Of a stretch of DNA of 64,000 bases, positions 46,838 to 57,317 are shown piece by piece (the stretch's first letter is position 1; each line of letters opens with the position of its first letter). The position numbers were made by a program, and so were the translations under genes. The stretch lies in NCBI GenBank assembly GCA_016196755.1, contig JACPXC010000007.1, positions 186,001 through 250,000 on the forward strand. Direction: 5' to 3'. Below the pieces are notes generated by a model, which saw only the letters and a program-made list of their open reading frames with translations, had not been told where the DNA came from and ran no database searches. The DNA comes from Elusimicrobiota bacterium (lineage in GTDB: Bacteria; Elusimicrobiota; Elusimicrobia; UBA1565).

Positions 46838-47620
46838 CTACCTTGAGAAATGCAACATGACCGCCAAAAAGAGGGCGGTCCAGCCCACCTCCTGCCAGCC
46901 GACCTTCTTGAGCTCGAGACCGGGACCCTGGCGGGCCGCCCACCACGCCGACTTCGCGGCCGAGGCGCCGAAGGGGAGCAGGGCGCCCGCCGGCACGGCG
47001 CCGCCGGCGGCGGCGGCGGCGACCGCGGCGGCCGCGGCCCCGTGGTAGGCGAGGCTCAGGCGGCGGGCGCCGTCGGCGCGCCGGGCGGCCTCGACGGGGG
47101 CGCCGCGGGCCGAGGCCGCGCGCCGGCTCACGAGCATCTTCACGTGGAAGACCGGGCCCGAGAAGAACAGCGCGCAGAGCGCCCACAGCCAGGCCGCGCC
47201 GGGCTCCCAGGCGCCCGAGGCCGCGTACCAGGCGGCCGGCGCTCCCAGCGAGAGGCCGGCGATGCCAACCAGTTCGTTGGCCTCGGACATCGCCCGGCGC
47301 CGACGCTGGTTCCGGAGCGCGACGGCGAGTGCGCCGCCGTCCGGCGGGACCATGAGGAGCAGGCCCCAGCGTCCGTAGAGCGCGGCCAGCCCGCCGAAGC
47401 CCGCGGCGGCCGCGGCGGCGCAGCTCAGCACCCACCGCCGCGCCGCGGGATGGCCCGGCGACTCGAGCAGGACGCCGAGCGGCGTGCGCAAGAGGAACGC
47501 CCCCGCCGTCCCGAGGGCGAAGAGCGCGGCGGCGCCGGCCGGGCCGCCGCCCGCCGCGGCCCAGCCCAAGACGGGCGGGACGAGCAGCATCACCCAACTG
47601 CCGTGTTCACGCGGCAGCAT
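46838..47620 (-). CDS. YwiC-like membrane protein
   Basis: MLPREHGSWVMLLVPPVLGWAAAGG start and multi-TM pattern. Confidence 0.75.
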   Translation of the reverse strand: MLPREHGSWVMLLVPPVLGWAAAGGGPAGAAALFALGTAGAFLLRTPLGVLLESPGHPAARRWVLSCAAAAAAGFGGLAALYGRWGLLLMVPPDGGALAVALRNQRRRRAMSEANELVGIAGLSLGAPAAWYAASGAWEPGAAWLWALCALFFSGPVFHVKMLVSRRAASARGAPVEAARRADGARRLSLAYHGAAAAAVAAAAAGGAVPAGALLPFGASAAKSAWWAARQGPGLELKKVGWQEVGWTALFLAVMLHFSR

Positions 47621-48710
47621 GGACCGCCGTCAGCTTGCGGCGCACCTCGTTGACGGTGCGCCGCGACACGTTGATGCCGGCCTCGTCGGCCAGCCGCCGC
47701 ATGAGCGTCTCATCGGTGATGCCGCCGCCGACCGCGCCCTTCTCCATCCAGTCCGCGAGGATCGACATCAGCACGAAGCGCTGTCCGGTCAAGAGACTCT
47801 TGAGCGGGACCTCCTTGCCCCAGGGCAGCGCCACCGAGCGGTTGGAGACCGCGCGGCTGACCGTGCTGGGGGCCACGCCGATGCGCCGGGCCAGCTCGCG
47901 CAGGGAGAGCGGCCTCAGGCGCGTGCCGTCGCGGCTGCTGAGGTAGGAGGTCTGCTCGGTGGTGACCCGGGCGAGGATCTGGAAGAGGGTGTCCTGGCGC
48001 ATGTTGAGCAGCTCGACGCGCTTGAGCACCTCGCGCAGGCGGCGCTTCTCCTCGCCGCTCATGCCCCGGCGGCGCTTCCAGTCCTCGAGCTTGTCGTAGA
48101 GGACGACGTAGCGGCCGCGGGCCCATTGCGGCGACATGAAGCGGAAGCTCAGCTGGCCCGGGTCGCGGCGGTCCTGGTCTATGGCGGCGATGCAGTGGAA
48201 GCGCGTCCCGGCCGAGGCCGGCTCGACGGCCGGTCGGAAGAACTCCGAGCGCGTTCCCACCTCGATGACGAGCTCCAGGATGCGGCGCCCCTCGGCCTCG
48301 GTGAGGCCCAGCTCGAGGCAGGCCTGGGGCAGGGGCTTGGCGTCGTCGCCGTAGAGGAAGTAGCGCTCGAAGGCCGACACCCCGATGCGGCGGATGAGAT
48401 GGAGCATGTCGGCGCGCTTCTCGAGGATGTCGCTGACGTCGCCGCTGGAGGCGCCCGCCGCGGCGGCCTCGTTGAACTCGTAGAAGCCGCCGTGCAGGCT
48501 CGATGCCGGCCAGCGCTTGCGGCGCATGAGCGGCGAGGCGTGGCTCGACCCGTACATGAGCTCGTGGAAGATCGGCTCGGACTCCAGGGAGCGGATCTCC
48601 CGGGCTACCTCGGGCTCGCTGAGCGCCAGCCATTTCGCGGCGGCCAAGCGGCCCTGCAGGAGCTGTCGGTTCTGGAGCTTCTGCTCGACGCGCATCTCGG
48701 GTTTGGACAT
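47607..48710 (-). CDS. rpoN: Divergent RNA polymerase sigma-54 factor
   Basis: RPLSLRELARRIGVAPSTVSRAVSNRSVALPWGKEVPLKSLL (region III HTH) and C-terminal NVSRRTVNEVRRKL (RpoN-box variant); N-terminal EQKLQNRQLLQGRLAAAKWLALSEPEVAREI (region I-like). Confidence 0.82.
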   Translation of the reverse strand: MSKPEMRVEQKLQNRQLLQGRLAAAKWLALSEPEVAREIRSLESEPIFHELMYGSSHASPLMRRKRWPASSLHGGFYEFNEAAAAGASSGDVSDILEKRADMLHLIRRIGVSAFERYFLYGDDAKPLPQACLELGLTEAEGRRILELVIEVGTRSEFFRPAVEPASAGTRFHCIAAIDQDRRDPGQLSFRFMSPQWARGRYVVLYDKLEDWKRRRGMSGEEKRRLREVLKRVELLNMRQDTLFQILARVTTEQTSYLSSRDGTRLRPLSLRELARRIGVAPSTVSRAVSNRSVALPWGKEVPLKSLLTGQRFVLMSILADWMEKGAVGGGITDETLMRRLADEAGINVSRRTVNEVRRKLTAVHAAA

Positions 48711-48733
48711 TGGGGGGCCTCAGACGATTATTA

Positions 48734-48748
48734 TGCAACAGGATTGCC
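48734..48748 (-). promoter_or_regulatory. Sigma-54-type element upstream of rpoN
   Basis: Minus strand GGCAATCCTGTTGCA; 24 nt before rpoN start. Confidence 0.6.
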
Positions 48749-48803
48749 AAAACGTCAAAGCACCGCGTTCCCAAGTGGGACAGGCTTTGTATGATATTGG
48801 AAC

Positions 48804-50257
48804 ATGGCTGCTGTCCCCCACAAGGCTGGCTCGAGCGAGGTCGAGGAGAAGTACCGCCAGCTCTTCGACTCCGCCACCGACATGATCTTCCTGCGCGACC
48901 CCGAGTCGGGCAAGCTCATGGACGTCAACCGAGCCGCCTGCGGCAACCTCGGCTACTCCCGCGACGAGCTCTTGTGGACCGATTACTTCGCGCTGATCCC
49001 GGCCGGGGCCGAGCGCGACGGCGCGCGGCGGAACTTCGAGGAGGCGCTGAGTGCGGGCAGCTCCACCAGGGTGGTGGTGTTCAAGCGCAAGGACGGGTCG
49101 TCCTTGGAGGCCGAGATCCGCAACACCCCGACGACCATCGCCGGCAAGGTCTGGATGCTCGGGATCGCGCGCGACCTCACCGCCCAGCGCCAGCTCGAGC
49201 GCCGGGCCCTGGCTTTCTATCAGGCGTTCCGCAACTCCAACGACTCGATGTTCTACACCGACCACAACGGGATCATCCAGGACGTCAACGACGCCTTCGT
49301 GCGCCGCTTCGGCTTCGCGCGCGAGGAGGCCGTGGGCCGGAGCCCGCGCATCGTGCGCTCCCGCCACACCTCCGACGAGCTCTACAAGCGGCTATGGACC
49401 GAGATCCTCGACCCCTCCAAGGGCTACTGGCGCGGCCGCGTCATCAACCGGACCAAGGCCGGCGAGGAGATCCCGGTCCTGCTCGCGATCACCTCGGTCC
49501 GCGACGGCCTCGACGGCATCGTCGGCTTCGTCTCGAGCGCGTTCGACCTCTCCGAGATCGAGACCCTGCACCGCCGCCTGGCCAAGAGCGAGTCGCTGGC
49601 GGCGGTGGGCACGATGGCGGCCGTGCTGGCCCACGAGATCCGCAACCCGCTGGGCTCGATCGTCACCGCCGCCGCCAGCATCGCGCGGGGCGAGCTTTCC
49701 GCCGAGGACAAGACGACTTTGTCCTCGGTCGTGCGCCAGGAGAGCCGGCGCCTCTCGGACACCCTGACGCAGTTTCTGCAGTACGCGCGGCCGCGCGACC
49801 CCGTCCTCGCGACGGCAGACCTCAACGCCCTGGTTACCGAGCTGGCCGCCCTGCTGCGCTCCGACGCCGCTACGCTGGGCAAGGTCAAGCTCACGGTCCA
49901 CGCCGCCAAGGAGCTCCCGCGCTTTCCCTTCGACGCGGGCCAGGTGCGCCAGGCCCTGCTCAACCTTGCCCTCAACTCCCTGCAGGCCCTCGAGGGCAAG
50001 GGGCGCCTGAGCTTGACGGTCGAACGCCGCGACCCGCACGCCGTCGTCATCGTCTCCGACGACGGCCCCGGGATCCCGGCCGCGACCCAGAAGCGCCTCT
50101 TCGAGCCGTTCCACACCACCAAGGAGAAGGGCACCGGCCTCGGGCTGGCGGTGGCCGACCGCATCGCGGCGGCCCACGGCGGCGCCATCCTAGTCGAGAG
50201 CGACGTGGGCCAGGGCGCCTCCTTCACGTTCCTGCTGCCGCTGCGCAAGGAGACGAC

Positions 50258-50261
<4 letters not shown>
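48804..50261 (+). CDS. PAS-domain sensor histidine kinase (NtrB-like)
   Basis: Two PAS domains; AAVLAHEIRNPLGSIVTAAASIARG (H-box), QALLNLALNSLQAL (N-box), VSDDGPGIPAATQKRLFEPFHTTKEKGTGLGLAVADRI. Confidence 0.93.
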
Positions 50262-51607
<1,346 letters not shown>

Positions 51608-51608
51608 C

Positions 51609-51623
51609 GGCAGAAGCGTTGCG
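51609..51623 (+). promoter_or_regulatory. Sigma-54-type element
   Basis: GGCAGAAGCGTTGCG directly after the NtrC-type gene. Confidence 0.45.
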
Positions 51624-51648
51624 GCACGGCAAGCATGGCCGTCCCGGC

Positions 51649-51908
51649 TTGCTCGGGCTTCTGGCGTCTGGGCCGGCGAGGTCGCCAAGAACGCCTCCGG
51701 CGAGGTCTTCGACTACGACAGCGGCGCCGACCTGGCCGTCGCCCCCGCCGACCGCAGCCCGTTCTCAGGCGGCAAGCGCGTCCTCGTCGACGGGCTCTTG
51801 AGCCGGAGGCGGACCTTCGCCATCGCGGCGGCTGGTTATGCCCTCGGAGCGGGAATCTTCTTCGCGCTGCTGGCCGCGGGGATGGGCGTGGGCCTGCTGG
51901 CCGGCTGA
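51649..51908 (+). pseudogene. Short membrane-protein coding stretch lacking an in-frame start; apparent frameshift
   Basis: Frame ending at tga 51908 reads ...WAGEVAKNASGEVFDYDSGADLAVAPADRSPFSGGKRVLVDGLLSRRRTFAIAAAGYALGAGIFFALLAAGMGVGLLAG with coding-like GC3. Upstream signal-like LLGLLASG is in a different frame. Confidence 0.35.
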
Positions 51909-51910
51909 GG

Positions 51911-51925
51911 GGCAAGAGCGTTGCT
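51911..51925 (+). promoter_or_regulatory. Sigma-54-type element
   Basis: GGCAAGAGCGTTGCT. Confidence 0.6.
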
Positions 51926-51981
51926 CGCCTATCGACGCAATGAACAAGGAGATGAAGTTCCGCGCGCTCAACGAGGTTCCC

Positions 51982-52272
51982 ATGAGCCATACGATGAAGA
52001 CCGGCGTCGACGTCGACTGTCCCCGCGAAGGCGAGGTCGTCGCCGCGCCCGAGTGCCGCATCCGCGTCCGCGCCCCCGCGGAGGCGACCGAGGTCGAGGT
52101 GTCGATCAGCCAGTGTCCCTGGGAGCCCTGCCGGCGCGAGGCCGGCTCCTGGAGCTACGATTGGTCCTCCTACGACGACGGAGATTACCAACTGGCGGCC
52201 CGGGCCCGGATCGGCGCGGACTTCGAGGAGGCGGGCGAGGAGCGCCTCTTCAGCGTGCGGCTGCGGCGCTGA
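51982..52272 (+). CDS. Hypothetical small protein (96 aa); alternative start 51940
   Basis: MSHTMKTGVDVDCPREGEVVAAPECRIRVRAPAEATEVEVSISQCPWEPCRREAGSWSYDWSSYDDGDYQLAARARIGADFEEAGEERLFSVRLRR. Confidence 0.6.
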   Translation: MSHTMKTGVDVDCPREGEVVAAPECRIRVRAPAEATEVEVSISQCPWEPCRREAGSWSYDWSSYDDGDYQLAARARIGADFEEAGEERLFSVRLRR

Positions 52273-52293
52273 AGCCTCATAAGGGGAAGCGCG

Positions 52294-52308
52294 GGCAACA
52301 GCGTTGCT
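52294..52308 (+). promoter_or_regulatory. Sigma-54-type element (first of tandem pair)
   Basis: GGCAACAGCGTTGCT. Confidence 0.55.
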
Positions 52309-52317
52309 CTACACATA

Positions 52318-52332
52318 GGCAAGAGCGTTTCC
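52318..52332 (+). promoter_or_regulatory. Degenerate sigma-54-type element (second of tandem pair; TTTC at -12)
   Basis: GGCAAGAGCGTTTCC. Confidence 0.35.
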
Positions 52333-52370
52333 TAGTCCGGCCCAGCGCCGGGCGCCGAGGGAAGGGGCCT

Positions 52371-52544
52371 ATGCCGCCGCATAGCAGCGCCACTGCGCAT
52401 CCGCCGGGCCGGACGCGGACCGTCCGGCATAAGCGGCCGGAGCATGACCTAGCCGGTTCGACCGGGCGGCCGGCCCCGCCCGCCGACGCCTATATCTTCA
52501 ATTTCGAGCGCTACTCCATCCGCCGCGGCCGTTTTTCCCATTAG
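52371..52544 (+). CDS. Candidate small basic peptide (57 aa)
   Basis: gaaggggcctATG; MPPHSSATAHPPGRTRTVRHKRPEHDLAGSTGRPAPPADAYIFNFERYSIRRGRFSH. Inferred from isolated position between promoter-like elements and por. Confidence 0.35.
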   Translation: MPPHSSATAHPPGRTRTVRHKRPEHDLAGSTGRPAPPADAYIFNFERYSIRRGRFSH

Positions 52545-52550
52545 CGCTCC

Positions 52551-52565
52551 GGCAGGACCGTTGCC
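52551..52565 (+). promoter_or_regulatory. Sigma-54-type element upstream of por operon
   Basis: GGCAGGACCGTTGCC. Confidence 0.6.
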
Positions 52566-52580
52566 ATAGAACGGACTGCC

Positions 52581-53141
52581 ATGCTAGAGATCCGATTCCA
52601 CGGGCGCGGTGGGCAGGGCACCGTGCTGGCCGCCAAGATGCTGGCCGACGCCGTCCTGCGCTCGGGCTGGGGCGAGTGCATGGCGATCCCGGAGTTCGGC
52701 GTCGAGCGGCGCGGCGCGCCGGTGCTGGCCTACGCGCGGATCTCCAAGGAGACGATCCGCGTACGCGCCCGGGTCTACGCCCCCGACGCCGTCGTCGTCC
52801 TCGACCCGGTGCTCGCGGCCTCCCCCGCCGTGCTGGCGGGGCTCAAACCCGGCGGCATCGTGATCGTCAACTCCGAGAAGACGCCTTCGGCGGGCCGGCG
52901 CTGGCGCTGGCTGGCGATCCCGGCCAAGGCCATCGCCCGCAGCCACGGCCTGGGGCCGCGGACCGCGCCGATGGTAAACACCGCGATGTGCGGCGCGCTG
53001 GTGGCCGCGCTCGAGGTCGCCTGCCTGCCCTCTCTTGAAGCGGCCGTCCGCGACGCCGTGCCGGCCAAGCCCGAGGAGAACGTCGCCGCCGCGCGCGAGG
53101 CTTACTCGCTGGCCCGCCGGAGGCTCCATGCCGCGGCTTGA
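52581..53141 (+). CDS. 2-oxoacid:ferredoxin oxidoreductase gamma subunit
   Basis: MLEIRFHGRGGQGTVLAAKMLADAVLRSGWGECMAIPEFGVERRGAPVLAYARIS. Confidence 0.93.
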   Translation: MLEIRFHGRGGQGTVLAAKMLADAVLRSGWGECMAIPEFGVERRGAPVLAYARISKETIRVRARVYAPDAVVVLDPVLAASPAVLAGLKPGGIVIVNSEKTPSAGRRWRWLAIPAKAIARSHGLGPRTAPMVNTAMCGALVAALEVACLPSLEAAVRDAVPAKPEENVAAAREAYSLARRRLHAAA

Positions 53142-53409
53142 CGAGGACCCCTTCCTGACGCCGCCCATACTCACCGGAGGCCGGCCCATGTCGGCCAACA
53201 AGACCCGGGACTGGCGCAGCGTCCGTCCCGTCCTCCATGCCGAGAAATGCACCGGCTGCATGCTGTGCTGGAAGTTCTGCCCGGAAGCCTGCGTCAGCGT
53301 GCAAGGCGAGCGCCCGCTCATCCACCTCGACTGGTGCAAGGGCTGCGCGATCTGCGTGGCGGAATGCCCCGCCGGCGCGCTGACCCTGGCCGAAGAGGAG
53401 GCCCCGTGA
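53128..53409 (+). CDS. 2-oxoacid:ferredoxin oxidoreductase delta (ferredoxin) subunit
   Basis: EKCTGCMLCWKFCPEACV...DWCKGCAICVAECPAGALTL. Confidence 0.93.
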   Translation: MPRLDEDPFLTPPILTGGRPMSANKTRDWRSVRPVLHAEKCTGCMLCWKFCPEACVSVQGERPLIHLDWCKGCAICVAECPAGALTLAEEEAP

Positions 53410-54560
53410 GAAAAGCGCTCATGGGAAACAACGCCGCCGCCGCCGCCGTCAAGCTCGCGCGGGTCGAGGTGGTCTCGGCCTACCCCATCACCCCGCAGAC
53501 CCAGGTCGTCGAGGCCTTGGCCGACATGAAGGCCTCCGGCGAGTTCCCCGGGCGCTTCGTGCGCGTCGAGTCCGAGCACTCGGCGATGGCCTGCCTGGTC
53601 GGCGCCGCCCAGGCCGGGGCGCGCACCTTCACGGCCACCTCCTCGCAGGGCCTGGCCTACATGCACGAGATGCTGCATTGGGCCTCCGGCGCGCGCCTGC
53701 CCATCGTCATGGCCGATGTCAACCGCGCGCTGGGCGCGCCGTGGATCCTCTGGACCGATCAGACCGACTCCCTGTCCCAGCGCGACACCGGCTGGCTGCA
53801 GTTCTATTGCTCGACCAACCAGGAGATCCTCGACTCCCTCCTCATCGCCTATCGGGCCGCCGAGGCCCTGCTCCTGCCGGTCATGGTGAACTACGACGGC
53901 TTCACCCTCTCGCACACCTACGAGCCCGTCGACGTCCCCGCCCAGGAGGCGGTCGACCGCTTCCTGCCGCCCCTGAACTATCAGTACGCGCTCGACCTCG
54001 CCAACCCGCGCGCCTTCTCGGCCCTGCCCAAGCCCAAGGAATACATGCGCCTGCGCCGGCGCATGGCCGCCGACATGGACCGCGCCACGGTGACGGTGGC
54101 CGCGATCGAGGACGAGTTCGCGCGCGCCTTCGGGCGCCGCTACGCGGCGGTCGAGCCCTACCGCACCGACGACGCCGAAACGCTCCTGGTGGTAAGCGGC
54201 GCGCCCGCCTCCACAGCCCTGGAGGCGGTCGACCGCCTGCGCGCCGAGGGCCTCCGGGCCGGCAGCCTGCGCATCCGGCAGTTCCGGCCCTTCCCGGCGG
54301 CGGTCCTGCGCGCCTACGCCGGCCGCGAGCGGCGCTTCGTGGTCGTCGACCGCAACTTCTCCATGGGGCATCACGGCATCTTTTGCGAGGAGCTCAAGTC
54401 CGCGCTCTACGGCGTCAAGGGACGGCCCAAGGTGTTCGGCACGGTAGCCGGCCTGGGCGGGGGCGACATCACCGTCGAACTCCTCGAGGAGATCTGGCGC
54501 GACGCGGACGCGGGCCGGCTCGACGAGCGCGAGCCGCTCTGGATGGAGGACGCGCGGTGA
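53406..54560 (+). CDS. 2-oxoacid:ferredoxin oxidoreductase alpha subunit
   Basis: GTG start; MGNNAAAAAVKLARVEVVSAYPITPQTQVVEALADM...VESEHSAMACLVGAAQAGARTFTATSSQGLAYMHEMLHWASG. Confidence 0.94.
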   Translation: MRKALMGNNAAAAAVKLARVEVVSAYPITPQTQVVEALADMKASGEFPGRFVRVESEHSAMACLVGAAQAGARTFTATSSQGLAYMHEMLHWASGARLPIVMADVNRALGAPWILWTDQTDSLSQRDTGWLQFYCSTNQEILDSLLIAYRAAEALLLPVMVNYDGFTLSHTYEPVDVPAQEAVDRFLPPLNYQYALDLANPRAFSALPKPKEYMRLRRRMAADMDRATVTVAAIEDEFARAFGRRYAAVEPYRTDDAETLLVVSGAPASTALEAVDRLRAEGLRAGSLRIRQFRPFPAAVLRAYAGRERRFVVVDRNFSMGHHGIFCEELKSALYGVKGRPKVFGTVAGLGGGDITVELLEEIWRDADAGRLDEREPLWMEDAR

Positions 54561-55426
54561 AGGTCCGGCTGAGCATCCCCGAGCCCGAGGGCCTCTCCGC
54601 CGGCCACCTGGCCTGCCAGGGCTGCGGCGCCACGCTGGCCATGCGCTACGCGCTCAAGGGCCTGGGTCCCGACACCGTGCTCGTCATCCCGGCCTGCTGC
54701 TGGACCATCCTCGCCGGGCCGGCGCCGCTGCTCTCGACGGGCGTCAACGTCGTGCACTCCCCGTTCCCTTGCGCGGCCGCGGTGGCGGCGGGCGTGCGCC
54801 ACGGCCTTCTGGCGCGCGGCAAGGCCTCCACCTGCGTGGTGGCCTGGGCCGGCGACGGCGGCACCTTCGATATAGGCCTTCAGGCGCTCTCCGGGGCGGC
54901 CGAGCGCGGCGAGGACATCCTCTACGTCTGCTACGACAACGAGGCCTACATGAACACCGGGATCCAGCGCTCGGGCGGCACGCCCGCCGGGGCCTGGACC
55001 ATGACGACACCGGAGGGCTCCGCGCTGCCCAAGAAGGACCTCGACGCCATCGTGGAGGCCCATCACCCGGCCTATCTCGCCACGGCCACGCCGGCCTATG
55101 CCGAGGACATGGTGCGCAAGTTCAAGAAGGCGCGCGGACTCACGGGCTTCCGCTTCATCCGCGTCTTGGCGCCCTGCCCCCCGGGCTGGAAGTACGAGCC
55201 GGAGGAGACCGTGCGGCTCTCGCGCCTGGCCGTGCAGACCGGGCTGTTCCCGCTCTACGAGCGCGAGGGCGGCGCCTTCCGGCTCAACGTGCCGGTCGCC
55301 AAGCGCAGGCCGGTGACCGAGTTCCTGAGCCGCCAGGGCCGCTTCCGGCGGCTCGGCGCCGACGGCGAGACCGCGCTGCAGGCGCGCGTCGACGCGGCCT
55401 GGGCCGCGCTACCAGGCCGGACATGA
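54557..55426 (+). CDS. 2-oxoacid:ferredoxin oxidoreductase beta subunit
   Basis: GHLACQGCGATLAMRYALKGLG...VVAWAGDGGTFDIGLQALSGAAERGEDILYVCYDNEAYMNTGIQRSGGTP (TPP motif). Confidence 0.94.
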   Translation: MKVRLSIPEPEGLSAGHLACQGCGATLAMRYALKGLGPDTVLVIPACCWTILAGPAPLLSTGVNVVHSPFPCAAAVAAGVRHGLLARGKASTCVVAWAGDGGTFDIGLQALSGAAERGEDILYVCYDNEAYMNTGIQRSGGTPAGAWTMTTPEGSALPKKDLDAIVEAHHPAYLATATPAYAEDMVRKFKKARGLTGFRFIRVLAPCPPGWKYEPEETVRLSRLAVQTGLFPLYEREGGAFRLNVPVAKRRPVTEFLSRQGRFRRLGADGETALQARVDAAWAALPGRT

Positions 55427-56565
55427 CGGAGGAGACCGTGGCCAAGCACACCTGTCCGGACTGCCGCTGGCTCGAGGAGCGTGTCGACCTCGACGAGGGC
55501 CTCAATTTCGCCTGCGCGAAGGGAAGGCTGGGCTCGGGCAGCGCGCTGCTGACGCGGACGCCGTGCCGCGACTTCGCGGCGCCGGCGCGGCCGCCGGCCC
55601 GCCGGCACCGCGCGGCCCCAGCCCGCCCTTGGAGCCCGTTCCTCCAGACGCCCGACCCCGACGGCCTGCGGGCCTGGAACCGCGACCGCAAGGAGCTCCT
55701 GCCGCGCCCCAAGATCATGACCGAGCACGACGCGGTCCGCCGCTTCGTCAAAGACGGCGACTACGTGGGCTTCGAGCTCTACGGCACGGTGCGCTGTCCG
55801 CTTTCGATCGTGCGCGAGGTCATACGACAGGGGCGCCGCCGCCTGCGCCTCCTTGGCCAGGGGCTCATGGACGTCGACCTCCTGATCGCGGCCGGCGCGG
55901 TGGCGGCCCTCGACCTGGCCTACGTAGGCTACGAGTCCCACGGCCTCTCCCCGGTGCTGCGCCGCGCTGTGGAGAAGGACGGGCTTCCCGCCAAGGAGTG
56001 GTCCAACGGGGCCCTGGCCTGGCGGCTCAAGGCCGCGGCGATGGGCCTGCCGTTTCTGCCCACCCGGTCGATGCTGGGCTCGGACACCCTGCGCTCGAGC
56101 GGGGTCAGCACGATGCGCGATCCTTACACGGGCGTCGCGGTGGCGCTTTTGCCCGCCCTCTCGCCCGACTGCGCCGTCGTCCACGTCCAGCGCTGCGACG
56201 TCTTCGGCAACAGCCAGATCGACGGGGTCCTGGGCTTTGCGCCGGAGATCGCCCGGGCCGCCAAGCGCCTCATCGTCACCACCGAGGAGATCGTCCGCCC
56301 GGAGTTCATCCAGAGCGCCCCGGAGCGCACCGTCATCCCGTTCTACCTGGTCGACGCCGTGGTCTACGCCCCCTTCGGGGCCCACCCCGGCGAGACCTGC
56401 GGGATCTACCGCCGCGACGAGGAGCACGTCGCGGCCTACCTGGCCGCCATCGCCACCGCGGACGGGACGCGCGCCTACCTCGACGAGTGGGTCCACGGCC
56501 TGCCCGACCATTGGGCCTACCGGCGCAAGGTCGGCTTCGAGCGCCTGGCGGGGCTGGCGCCGTGA
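55423..56565 (+). CDS. CoA-transferase subunit A (glutaconate CoA-transferase-like) with N-terminal Cys-rich extension
   Basis: N-terminus MTEETVAKHTCPDCRWLEERVDLDEGLNFACAKGRLGSGSALLTRTPCRDF; core KIMTEHDAVRRFVKDGDYVGFELYGTVRCPLSIVREVIRQG... Confidence 0.82.
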   Translation: MTEETVAKHTCPDCRWLEERVDLDEGLNFACAKGRLGSGSALLTRTPCRDFAAPARPPARRHRAAPARPWSPFLQTPDPDGLRAWNRDRKELLPRPKIMTEHDAVRRFVKDGDYVGFELYGTVRCPLSIVREVIRQGRRRLRLLGQGLMDVDLLIAAGAVAALDLAYVGYESHGLSPVLRRAVEKDGLPAKEWSNGALAWRLKAAAMGLPFLPTRSMLGSDTLRSSGVSTMRDPYTGVAVALLPALSPDCAVVHVQRCDVFGNSQIDGVLGFAPEIARAAKRLIVTTEEIVRPEFIQSAPERTVIPFYLVDAVVYAPFGAHPGETCGIYRRDEEHVAAYLAAIATADGTRAYLDEWVHGLPDHWAYRRKVGFERLAGLAP

Positions 56566-57317
56566 GCGCGCAGGCAGAGGAGCTCCTGGTCGCCGCCGCC
56601 GCGCGGCTCATGACCGGCCGCTCGACGGTGTTCATCGGCACCGGCCTGCCGATGCTGGCAGCCGCCCTCGCCAAGCGCACCTGCGCGCCGGAGCTCGTCT
56701 GCGTGTTCGAGTTCGGGGGCATCGGGCCGGCGCTCGAGCGCCTGCCGCGCGCGGTGGGCGAATCGCGCAGTTTCGAGCGCGCCTGGGCCGCCGAGGGCCT
56801 GGCCGGCGTCATGGAGACCGCCCAGCGCGGGCTCATCATGGACGGCTTCCTGGGCGGGGCCCAGGTCGACCCCTACGGCAACCTCAACACCACGGTCATC
56901 GGCCCCCACGACGCCCCCCGCGCGCGCCTGCCCGGCGCCGGAGGGGCCAACGACGTGGGCTCGCTGGTCTGGCGCACGGTCATCATGATGCGCCACGAGC
57001 GGCGGCGCTTCGTCGAGAAGGTCGACTTCGTGACGACCCCGGGCTACCTGGACGGGCCCGGCGCGCGCGAGCGCGCGGGGCTCTGCCCCGGCACCGGCCC
57101 CTACCGCCTGCTGACCGACCTGGCCCTTTTCGACTTTCCCGCCGAGACCCGGCGCGCGCGCCTGATCGCGCTGCAGCCGGGAGCCACGCTGGAGGGCGTG
57201 CGCGCCGAGACCGGATTCGCCTTCGAGGCCGTGCCCGAGCCGGAGACGCTCCCGCCCCCCACCCCCGAGGAGCTGGCCGTCCTGCGCGCGGCCGCGGGCA
57301 TGGAGGCCGCGGCGTGA
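56562..57317 (+). CDS. CoA-transferase subunit B
   Basis: STVFIGTGLPMLAAALAKRTCAPELVCVFEFGGIGP..., LGGAQVDPYGNLNTTVIG, GAGGANDVGSL. Confidence 0.88.
   Translation: MSAQAEELLVAAAARLMTGRSTVFIGTGLPMLAAALAKRTCAPELVCVFEFGGIGPALERLPRAVGESRSFERAWAAEGLAGVMETAQRGLIMDGFLGGAQVDPYGNLNTTVIGPHDAPRARLPGAGGANDVGSLVWRTVIMMRHERRRFVEKVDFVTTPGYLDGPGARERAGLCPGTGPYRLLTDLALFDFPAETRRARLIALQPGATLEGVRAETGFAFEAVPEPETLPPPTPEELAVLRAAAGMEAAA

Noticed and set aside
46821-46839. AGGCGCC-N5-GGCGCCT hairpin near the YwiC-like stop
   Set aside because: Overlaps the stop codon and has no T-tract; weak evidence for a terminator.
51635-51943. 102-aa ORF MAVPACSGFWRLGRRGRQERLRRG...
   Set aside because: Arg-rich out-of-frame reading; the GC3-biased coding frame is the one ending at 51908.
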